From Bryopsis sp. KO-2023 (taxonomy: Eukaryota > Chlorophyta > Ulvophyceae > Bryopsidales > Bryopsidaceae), in NCBI GenBank assembly GCA_030272585.1, contig BSYQ01000007.1:4468001-4532000 (forward strand): a stretch of DNA of 64,000 bases. Direction: 5' to 3'. Shown here piece after piece: positions 55,547-64,000 of the stretch. Under the pieces are notes generated by a model. The model was not told the origin of the DNA. It searched no databases and saw only the letters and a list, made by a program, of their open reading frames with translations. Each line of letters opens with the position of its first letter. The stretch's first letter is position 1. The position numbers and the translations under genes are program-made.

Positions 55547-56506
55547 GGGGGTCTTATGGATCGCGGGGCTAAGCGAATGAAGTCTACTTTCTTCTTGTAT
55601 GCATTCATATTTTATTTGGGGGAAGGGTTGAGGGAGGGGGTGGCGATCCATTGATTACGCCAACAACAAGATGGCAAAAAAAAAGAAAGAAAAAGAATGG
55701 CTGAACTGGGCACTGGTATAGACTTCAGACACATTTGTTTGAGAAACCTTGATGAGATGTAGATTTAAGTTTTTATTCTTGGAAGGAAATGAATGGCTGA
55801 TGCTGAATGAAGTCTTGAAACTGCTTGATGGTGGTTGCTCTGCACTCTGCTTAGGACCCAGAGTGCTTATCAGATCTCAACACTGAGATGCTCTCTAGTA
55901 GAACTCCCCACAATCTACTACCGTACGGCGCTTAATAAAAGGTCGCAAAAAATAAATATTTATTTTTTATCTGCGACCTTTATTTGGCGTTTTGAAAATT
56001 ATGTACGATTTTGCGACCTTTTTTCCGCGTTTTATGAAAATCACGCGCCTCTGCGCAATGACTTCGGAGCTCCCTGAAGCGCCAATATCGCATAAGTTTC
56101 AAGTTCTGCGACCTTTTTTAGGAAATACCTGAAAATTCTGTTTCTTTGTGCGACCTCTTTTTTGATTTTCGAAATTTTTCAGGATGGTGCGACCTTTTTT
56201 CTGGTGCGACCTTTTTTTGGCGCAGTACGGTATTCAAAACTGTCCAATGTCATTCATTGGCAGTCAGCCTCCATTAACACAAAAAATCCGCTGCTTCCTC
56301 ATAACTATACCCAAAGTCTAAAAAGAAAAGATCACCAATGAAAATGTGCGCTTGAAAATTTGGGCATCATGACTCACAACATTGGGAAGCAAAGTATCCA
56401 ACAGTAGCAGCACACTTGAGAAATCGAGGTTAATCATTGTGGGCTGGAGAGCCATCCAACAAACAAGATGCGACTCAGCCTAGCCATGGAGACTGTTATT
56501 TCTAGA
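55547..56506 (-). repeat. Dispersed repeat R, copy 4, with a TA-flanked insertion
   Basis: Reverse complement of 23581-24222, bordering the inner edge of the right arm. It is interrupted at 55921-56230 by a mobile element. It meets the arm sequence at TTATTTCTAG/ACACTAACCC. Confidence 0.88.
55919..56232. mobile_element. TA-flanked short inverted-repeat element with GCGACCTTTTTT words
   Basis: Element 55921-56230 (310 bases): ends CCGTACGGCGC and GCGCAGTACGG (inverted, one mismatch in 11), flanked by TA on both sides, as in Tc1/mariner-type insertions. The uninterrupted site is visible in the other R copies (for example 85-100). Inside, the word TGCGACCTTTTTT or a close variant occurs about seven times, once inverted near the left end. 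No coding capacity, so non-autonomous. Confidence 0.82.
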
Positions 56507-56539
56507 CACTAACCCTGATCACAATTTATTTTCACAAGG

Positions 56540-57599
56540 GACCAGGTGTGGAGCCCCTGCTCCACGCACGCAGATGCGCAGACATGCTGAGGTGATCGAT
56601 GTTTGTCTTGTGCCTTTTTCTTCCAACAAACGAATCTCATCAGCACATTTACTAAAAACGTTTCCTGCAAAAGTTGTTGATAGTGTTGGGATTGAAAGCG
56701 AATGCCACTGACCCATTCCACTGCACTCAGAGAGGCAGCCTCCCAATGGTCCAGCAGCTTTTGTCAGCAGGTTTGTAAGGCTTCGGGTCTACTATATATT
56801 TATATAAATCCCAGTGATTTTGAATTTTTGCTAGAAAAACACAAGAACCTAGCAAACAATTACCATGCAGCAGCTCACAGATCTGATCAGAGGAAAATGA
56901 ACGAGGAAAAATGCTGGTGTGTTTGTGTGGAATCCTCTATTTCCATCCAGTTGGAGTGTGGTGAGCTCAAGTGGTCTCTGATGAATTTTGTTTTGTTTTG
57001 ATATTTTTATGGTTCAATAGTGCACAAGTGATTGCGATTTGTTTCTCAAACTGTGCAATGAATTCATTCCAAAAAGAATGAATATATTTGAAACCACTTG
57101 TTGTCAGGGGTTGACGTCGATGCTAAAAACAAGATGGGGAAAACACCACTGCATTTGGCATCCACAACAGGCGACGTTGATATTGCCAAGACATTGATCA
57201 GTTATGGTGAGTTCCCTCTGATTTGCCACGTCTTGTTGTTTCTGGAAAAAACACCTTCCTTGGAAACAAAACAACAATGACAGTCTTTTCCGTTTTCAAA
57301 ACCTCTCATTTTCTCTGTTCAAAATATCTTGGAAGCTGCCACATAAATCTCAAACAAATTCAACAAAAAGGTGAGATCCCTAACACAAAAAGAAAATCTT
57401 GCATCTGTTTTAAAAACCCATGGCTTCAGTGGTTCATGTAAGACATGAGATCTTTGGCTCGTAATTTTTAAAAGGTGCAAGCCAAGATATCCGCGACAAA
57501 GGAGGAAAAATTGCTGCCGAGGTTATATGCGAGGAGAGAGAGGATTGCGACGATTCAATCATAAAAGAACAGCTGGAAGAGCTGTTGAAAAAAAATTAA
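56540..57599 (+). CDS. Ankyrin-repeat protein, right-arm copy with one repeat fewer (5' end unresolved)
   Basis: Visible exons: one near 56540-56600 (PLLHARRCADML), one ending at 56770 (DPFHCTQRGSLPMVQQLLSA), 57108-57206 (33 codons; VDAKNKMGKTPLHLAS...GDVDIAKTLIS) and 57475-57599 (GASQDIRDKGG...EELLKKN, stop 57597-57599). Phases agree. The intron after 57206 matches the intron that follows the second 99-base exon of the left copy, so an exon-intron unit was deleted here or added there by recombination between similar exons; the frame is kept either way. A protein-binding role only is inferred. Confidence 0.7.
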
Positions 57600-57922
57600 A
57601 AATACAACTGCTTGCATTTTGACGACTCTGACACTGGAGCTCCCATCTACTATGCTTTTCTGTGTTTTTGATTTGGGATTATTTTCCCGTCCTATCTGGC
57701 TGTGTTGAAATTGGATCTTGTTATATCTCTGCCTTTTTTTTTGCTTCTGTTTGGAATGGTGTTTCTGTTTTTTTTTTCTGTGCAGATAAATATTTTTGAA
57801 ATAGCTGAGAGGGTTTATCGTCTTTTCACGATTCTTGAAACAAGATCATGATCAGGGCACATCACTAGTTTGACATTTTTGTATGCTCAGTGAATTAGCT
57901 GGCCAAGATGTACTATTTTGTG

Positions 57923-58957
57923 TGTATGTACAGGCGTCTTTAATCAAGGACACTGTCCTCATTGTCCTCATTCTGGTATTTGAGGACACATTGTGAGGCT
58001 TATTTGAGGGTTGTGTGAGGACAGCGGATAAAAACGGCGCTAAAACGACAGAAAAGCGAACATAAGTATCATTCGGCGCAAGGCGACTTATTTGATCGAC
58101 TCGCGCGCTTTCACAGGAGTGCAAAGTGACCCACTTCGTCCCGTCACATATTATAGTCCACTCAAAATATCCCAAATTCTCGATGTAACACTAGCTGCCA
58201 CCCAAAATATCATCTCGAAAACACCCCAGTCACCAAAAAAAACGTTCTTTTACCAAACTACAAGGCTTTAGCGACGGCTTCATACTGCTTGGCATGCATC
58301 ACGCCTTCAAGAGAAAATCACTGAGCCCACTACAGAACTCATCTCGACGGTAGTTCATTAGGGAGAAATCTGCCTCAACGCGAGATGTTGTTGTCATTCC
58401 AAGGGTGCTCACGCTGGGGTTTCTTCCTTCGGGGCATTGTTCGACAATTTGGTGGAGACGGTAAACAAGTAGCATAATCGAAGCGAGAACGACCTTACAG
58501 ATTGTTTCCACCACCCCTATTTGAAGACTGTCGACCACATTCGTTCACTTCATTTGTGGTGGACGAATGTGGTCGACAGCCTTGAAAGGCGTTTTCGTCC
58601 ACAAAGGCTCCACCTATGTCTCAGCGTCAGAATGCACAGCACAGAACATTCTCCTCCATATAACGGTCGTTTTGGTGGCTGGTGACCCCCGACGTTCGAC
58701 TCATTTTTTCGACGCAGTATGGCGTGAGAAGTGCCCACAGAATAAAGGGGCAGTTTCGAGGCCGTGCGGAACACCTTTCCTTTCCTTGTGGGGGCCAGGG
58801 ACAACAACTGTGTGAGTGGGCAGGGTCGCCTTCCCGCAAAACGGCCGTGTTTGTCTGCGGCTGACTGGATTTAACTTTGTGAAATGAGGACAGGTCGAAG
58901 ACCTTAAATGAGGACAATGTCCTCACGTGTCCTCAAATAAAGACGCCTGTGTATGTA
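57923..58957. mobile_element. 1.0-kb hAT-like element in the right arm, with target duplication
   Basis: Element 57931-58949 (1,019 bases). Ends CAGGCGTCTTTAATCAAGGA and, inverted, CAGGCGTCTTTATTTGAGGA. Target duplication TGTATGTA at 57923-57930 and 58950-58957; the left arm preserves the empty site near 5733-5750. Subterminal GTCCTCA/TGAGGAC words are repeated on both ends. A strong internal hairpin lies at about 58528-58578 (CTGTCGACCACATTCGT and its complement). No transposase frame is seen, so it is a non-autonomous hAT of a family different from MITEs 1-6. Confidence 0.92.
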
Positions 58958-59261
58958 TGTGTGTAAAGGACATAACTTTTTGTAACACTCTTTAGTTTTG
59001 TGATTCACTTCAAATTTCAACGCGATGCACACACGCCAAAACAACAACAACAACAATAATTTCATACGCCAAAAACCAACCAAAGAATTTCAGGGAGGAT
59101 TCCCAGTCCTTCAGATTGATACTTGGAGGAACGATGAGTTGTTGGTGGCACATCAAGTTGCAGTGGAAGCTGTCTCTGGCTTTCAGATCAGGGTGGGCAA
59201 TACGGAGTTTAGTCATTCTTAATCCTGTGGGGCGCTGAAAAATCGCTCGTATTTTGCCGAA

Positions 59262-59345
59262 GGCTTGTGCCAAGGTTTCCTGCAACTACCCAATTGGATA
59301 GTTGCAACGAGGTGACCTGAGAAATAAACAGGCACCAACCCAACG
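59262..59345 (+). promoter_or_regulatory. Recurrent 'GTGCCAAGG...GAGGTGACCTGAG' module, copy 4
   Basis: Same block as at 5400-5475 (inverted), 9905-9992 and 24286-24352. Lies about 1.4 kb upstream of the membrane/coiled-coil start. A regulatory role is inferred only from recurrence and position. Confidence 0.4.
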
Positions 59346-60524
59346 ACTCTTTTGGTCAAGCAAAATACGCTGTAAGGGCACGCAGCCGCAACGTGATCGC
59401 CGCCACCGATCGACCAATTTCTTGATCATGCTTCACGCACGGAGCATGGTTGCGCCGGGGACGCACAGAGCGCAACAAAAGGTAGATTCTGAGCTCAGCG
59501 CGCTTTGTTGGTGGCGGGTAGCATACTACCCGCCACAAATTCCCTCCTACGTGGGAAGAAATTTGATAGGGTTTGTTTACACCCTTTTTTTGATTTTGTA
59601 CCAGATGAGAAACTGAAGGAATTAGGAGCAATGGCAAATCATCAGTTTGTCACCTTCAAATGGATGTGATCAGAAAAAAATTGATGCTGATCTTTCCATG
59701 AACCCCTTCTGCCAGATGCATTTTATTTCTATGATCCGAGGAAAGGAACAATAGGAATGCCTGATCTTCTTGCACTGTGTTTTTACATATAGTTTTTGAA
59801 GGAAACCTAAAACCCAACAACACTAAAAGAAAGTTTTCTTGTTTTTAAAGAAAATAAAAACAAGACAATAAAAAGTCTTTTGAAAGTTTGCCAGACTTTC
59901 AATTTGATAGCTAAAGAGTCTGGTTGTTTTCCCACATAGTCCTCATATCCTAAGGTGTGAACCAGATCTGGAAGTGCTCCTGAATTGATCACCGACCATC
60001 ATAACAGTGTTTTGGGGATTTTATTTTATTTCTACACATGTCCATTGCATTTGCTGTGGATTCTGTGTACTTTGCGTTTTCAGGGGGAAAATAGCATGCA
60101 GATATGCTCGTTGGAGCACCAGACTTCCTTTTGCTGCCATGTGGTGAGGGTACCGTCTTCCAAAGCTATTGTTTGGTGAGCAGTCCAGCTTTCTTAAACC
60201 AAAAAAGCATTTCGAGTTGTGCCTGTTTGTGTGCTACGTCACGTGCAAGGAAAACAGCGTAACGCCCAGGAGGTTTGCTTCCACTGCGGCAGTGCGTTCT
60301 CTGGGTTCTCGATACTAACAGAAGCTCAGCTCGCGTTTGAAGTTGCACTGGGAGGATAAGTCCCGCCACTCGACCCTTTTCGAGAAGTCTCCCTGCGCAT
60401 CTTTCACGCTTTTCTATTGCTAAACGCGCTTTTTCCAAGGTGCTTGAAAGTATTCGCGGTCTGTGGCCACGCTGAAGTCGTTCTGCCCTCGACGTAAGCT
60501 GCGAAAGAAAAGGGTGGCGTGGCG

Positions 60525-60575
60525 GCTGGCTGCGGGTTCGACTCCCGCACTCTCTTACCCCCAGAAACAAGAAGT
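60525..60575 (+). other. tRNA-like T-arm sequence, right copy
   Basis: GCGGGTTCGACTCCCGC hairpin with a B-box match, about 120-160 bases upstream of the ATG at 60693. Incomplete as a tRNA. Confidence 0.5.
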
Positions 60576-60692
60576 TCATGTGAACTTACAGCAGCTCTCT
60601 AACCGTAGAGCAATTTCACTACTTAACCATCAACAGGCTTTTCGAGTCTTACCCGCTTTGTTTGCCAGTTCGGTTGTTCTCTTTGTGCAACC

Positions 60693-62546
60693 ATGTTCTT
60701 CCGACTGTTCGTGGCGACTATGATTCTGACGATGCTCGAGTTTCTATGGGCGATTATCTGGCGGAAGGTAGACTTGGTCGTGGCTGTCATTCTTGTCGTC
60801 AGCTCCTCTTGGCATCTCGTCTGATCACAACAAAGACGTAAAATATAGACGTCAGACGTCACGCATCAGATTTTGAAGAGCCTAATATGAATGTCCTGAT
60901 TTGTACAGATGAGCAAAGAAAAGACCAAGCTCCAGGAACTGACGGTGAGAATGAGAAATGATATCCTTGTTCTTTGGTAGAGAAGTCTAGGATTCTTTAT
61001 CATATACATGCATTAATTTTTCTGATCCATTGTCAAGCAACAAACTATCAACAAGATGGGCTGCCACAAAATGATGACTGATTTTTGTTTTTCTTATTGG
61101 TGGAAACTCATTTCCCTGGGTTTCTGATTTGTTGGAGTTAATTTCCACTGATCATTCTGTATTTTATTTTTTTTGAATTCCAGATGAGGGAAAGGATGGT
61201 GGAAACTCGCGAGCAGAAGCTCAAGAGTCTTATTGCAGATTTCCAGCGCCAGCAAGAAATATTTCATCGGGAGCGAATCCAAGCAAGGGTGAGGATGCTT
61301 CTTTGTACCATTTGCATTAAGTAAAACCCTCTTGTTCAAAAGTCTTTTGGAGATATCGAGTGTTGGAATTAAAAAAAAAACATGTGCAGATACCTGTCGA
61401 TTCGGACGATGTCGAACGTGGCTGTGCGGGAGATGATGACACTGGAAGCGATGAGGACTCCGAGAAAACCTTTGGGGCGAAAGACTACTATTCTGAGGTA
61501 AAATGCTGAGTGAACTCCCTTGAAAAAGAGTCATATGATGCTGGATTGTGTTTCGGCAGCCTTTTGTTAAGAATATCTGTGCTGTGGACTTCAGAGCAAT
61601 GCTGCCACACCTCCTCTGTCGAGATCTGCATCCACATCTGCAACCACATCTGCTTCTGGAGGAGAGAGGGACGGCGGCAAGGATCAGAAGGTATGATTTG
61701 AATTGCTCCCCCCCCCCCCCCTTTCCCAAAAAAAGAGCGCCAAAAGATCCTTCCCCAATATGACGCAGCCCAAATGGAAAATGCTTGGAAAATTTGAAGC
61801 AAGAAGTGTGTGATGTTTATGAAAAATAACAAAAGTTAACTTTGTGGGTAAAGCTGGTTGTTTTGTGGGGAGGAAGCCAAGGTCTGTGGGTTTGTTTTTT
61901 CCAGAAGGATTCCTTCTGCAAAAATGATGATGATGAATTTTTAATCAAACTGTGAATGTCTTTTCTTCTTCCTTAGCCTGCGTGCCCAAAGAGCAAAACG
62001 TTTTGGTGTGTAGGACATGGCTCGAACAAAGGCTTTCGAATCGCTGAAGGATCTCTATCGTGCCATGGACCTGTTGATTCGCCAAGTCGATGGAGCCATA
62101 ACAGGAATCGTCATGAGCACCGACCCAGGGACAATGGTATGCATGCTTTGGTTATGTCAGCCAGAAAAAAAAACAACAAAAACAACAAAAAGAAGCAAAC
62201 ACGAAGTGAAACGAAATTTTTACCGAATGTATGCGGTGTGGTTTTGTGTGCAGGAGAGATTTGAAGCACTGACATACCCCTTCAGTGGCGAGCTGCAATT
62301 CGCAGCAGGTGTATCTCACACTGTGCAAGTAATTGTCGAGGAGCTGAACCATCTGCGAGCTAGACTTCCAGGTAACCTCCTAGGAGAACTGAAAGTTAAG
62401 GCCTTAACTTTCAGTTATTGAATATCAAATTTTGACTTCTGTTGACTTCCTTTGGATATCTTCTTACAACAGAATGTGTGTTTTTTTCAGTGCTTTGTCA
62501 GGAAAAAAGCTCATGCAGCAAACGAGCATCCCGGGAAGAAGACTGA
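60693..62546 (+). CDS. Small membrane-anchored coiled-coil protein, right-arm copy (8 exons, 238 residues)
   Basis: Exons 60693-60767, 60909-60944, 61184-61288, 61390-61497, 61595-61690, 62014-62136, 62254-62371 and 62491-62546; phases agree and the total is 717 bases with stop. The N-terminus MFFRLFVATMILTMLEFLWA is one membrane helix without a cleavage motif, so a signal anchor is likely. Then comes a charged coiled coil (RERMVETREQKLKSLIADFQ), an acidic linker with DSDD and GSDEDSE (possible kinase CK2 sites), a Ser/Thr/Ala linker, and a C-terminal part with amphipathic helices (SLKDLYRAMDLLIRQV; HTVQVIVEELNHL). Not a family I know. The left copy (2189-4055) has the same exons; a third paralogue lies at 21365-23508. 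Confidence 0.75.
62388..62413. other. Perfect 26-base palindrome, right-arm copy
   Basis: Same sequence as at 2332-2357, in the last intron of the coiled-coil gene directly after the donor. Confidence 0.9.
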
Positions 62547-62869
62547 GAAGGAAACTGCTTGGGAGGGTGCGGGTGGGGGGGCCAAAAAAAAACCGACGAA
62601 AAAAGGGGGTCGTAAAGACCAAAATAGTTATTTTGCTTAAAAGGGAATCAAAGGGACAAAAAAAAAGAATGAAAAAAGAAAAAAAAAATACAGAAAATGT
62701 TTACAAATGCGTAGTATATATAGGGTGATTTGAAACCATTACCACCATTATGAAACAGGGGAACCCCAGAAACAGAAACAAAAAAATGGGCTGAATATTA
62801 ATATGGGGAACAAAAGCCAAGTGAAGAATTGTTTAGTGGGAATGAAATCTGGAAAGTGGGGATAGGGTT

Positions 62870-63310
62870 TGAAAAAAAGAAAAAAAAAAGACTGAATGTT
62901 ACAGTCGAAAAGAAAGAGCTTGGGAGAAAGAAAAAAAAAAGAGATTGACTATGTGTTCGGGTTTAAACAAATATGGGGTGAATATATGAAGAAAAAAAAC
63001 AAACAGGGAGGTTTGTTGAGTGTCACCTTTCCATTTCAAAGCCAAAAAAACATGGGAAAAAATGGGTATTAATTAAAAAAAGAAAAAAAAAAGACTGAAT
63101 GTCAAAGTCTAAAAGAAAGAGCTTGGGAGAAAGAAAAAAAAATAGATTGACTATGTGTTCGGGTTTAAACAAATATGGGGTGAATACATGAAAAAAAACA
63201 AAAAAACAGGGAGGTTTGTTGAGTGTCAACTTTTCATTCCAAAGTCAAAAAAACATGGGGAAAAAATGGGTATTAATTAAAAAAAGAAAAAAAAAATAGA
63301 CCAGGTGTTA
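62870..63310. repeat. Tandem array of ~205-base A-rich units (about two)
   Basis: Reverse complement of the array at 985-1830, with AGATTGACTA landmarks near 62942 and 63144. Contraction here or expansion on the left distinguishes the arms. Confidence 0.85.
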
Positions 63311-63377
63311 TGGTATTGGAAAAAGAAAGGTTAGAATTTTATGGTTTTTCCCGAAAGGGTTTTTTTCCAAAAAAAAC

Positions 63378-63432
63378 AGGCACGGCCTGGATGGGGCCAA
63401 AAGAAACGGGGTTCGATTCCCCTTGTGTCTTT
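63378..63432 (+). other. tRNA-like T-arm (B-box-like) sequence, right-arm copy
   Basis: GGGGTTCGATTCCCC hairpin followed by a run of seven T, as in a pol III terminator. No complete tRNA fold. Confidence 0.45.
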
Positions 63433-63942
63433 TTTTAAAGATCAAAGGTGTCAGGTAAGTGTTCCTTTCGTGAGCTTTTTTTTTTTTTGAGGTTTCTCCG
63501 AAAGTTGTGCCGAACAGGTGAATGCTCCTGAAAAAATTTTTGTTTGGGGAATTGATCATGCTTTTGAACTCCATTAATGAATACGGATATGAAAACCTGA
63601 ATGTGTGAATAAATCATACGATTTCAACAGCAATGATTCTTTTAAATCGCCATAATGGAGATGCGGGAGCAGGAACTCACATTTCTGGGATATTGATATT
63701 TTTCATTCTTTTGGTGCCATAGATTCGATGCTGGACAGATAACTGGGGTGTTGATTGGTGATAATTGATGCAGATTCTACATTACCGAAACCTTGGAACA
63801 TTTTTGGATGTGGATATTAGCCACACACATATTAGGATTTCACATATATGAGTGGATGAAGCTTAGCTCATTGATGTTGATGAAACCACAGTTTTCCCTT
63901 CTCTTTGTTGGAATGCAATTTTATATTTTACGACATTTTGGA

Positions 63943-64000
63943 AAGTCTCCATGGCTAGGCTGGGTCGCATCTTGTTTGTTACGTGACTGTCCAGCCCACA
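63943..64000 (+). repeat. Dispersed repeat R, copy 5 (start only, leaves the window)
   Basis: GTCTCCATGGCTAGGCTGGG and the following bases match 23583-23640. It borders the outer end of the right arm. Confidence 0.8.

Larger units (their letters stand above)
56506..63946. repeat. Right arm of the ~7-kb inverted segmental duplication
   Basis: Reverse complement of 355-7323 with scattered substitutions. Specific differences are the 1,019-base insertion at 57931-58949, a missing ankyrin exon near 57206, and about two units of the 205-base array where the left arm has four. Both arm ends abut copies of repeat R (55547-56506 and 63943-64000). Confidence 0.93.

Noticed and set aside
1..64000. CRISPR array, bacterial operon or ribosomal RNA
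   Set aside because: No regularly spaced short repeats with unique spacers, no ribosome binding sites or operon spacing and no rRNA-like sequence; spliced genes show the DNA is eukaryotic nuclear.

Overview
The window is nuclear DNA of an intron-rich eukaryote, most likely a protist or alga. Coding exons are short, interrupted by AT- and T-rich introns of about 70 to 550 bases with GT-AG (occasionally GC-AG) ends, and there are no operons or ribosome binding sites. A CEP164-like WW protein hints at a lineage with cilia or flagella, and a RUS-family gene and a wax-synthase-like MBOAT fit an alga. I cannot name the species.

Layout. (1) The window ends are a large inverted segmental duplication: left arm about 355-7323, right arm about 56506-63946. 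Each arm carries an ankyrin-repeat gene and a small membrane/coiled-coil gene, in opposite orientation. A third, diverged copy of the second gene and its upstream module lies at about 9905-23510. A dispersed repeat called 'R' here (about 0.65 kb) sits at the edges of these segments. (2) The third copy is split by a DIRS-order tyrosine-recombinase retrotransposon (10215-20378) with split direct repeats. That element was hit by a hAT-like MITE family carrying a tRNA-like core. One of those MITEs received a non-autonomous LTR retrotransposon with two LTRs that look identical, which itself holds another MITE. Three DIRS reading frames close again on paper when the insertions and one target duplication are removed. 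(3) The stretch 26816-55383 holds eight recognisable host genes: flavin monooxygenase (+), COQ2-type prenyltransferase (-), a large repeat protein with a C-terminal CEP164-like WW domain (-), pterin carbinolamine dehydratase (+), wax-synthase-like MBOAT (+), a Nudix protein (+), a RUS/DUF647 protein (-) and GDP-mannose pyrophosphorylase (+). Seven of them could be resolved largely or fully into phased exons; the Nudix first exon was not found. (4) The right arm carries a 1.0-kb hAT-like insertion absent from the left arm, which preserves the empty site, and the R copy at its inner edge carries a TA-flanked element.

The host genes belong to unrelated pathways (ubiquinone, GDP-mannose, lipid ester, pterin recycling, centriole/cilium) and show no sign of acting as a cluster. 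The interest of the window lies in the nested mobile-element history, the tRNA-cored MITE, the RING-like protein of the LTR element, the repeat-rich CEP164-like protein and the R-flanked duplicated module.
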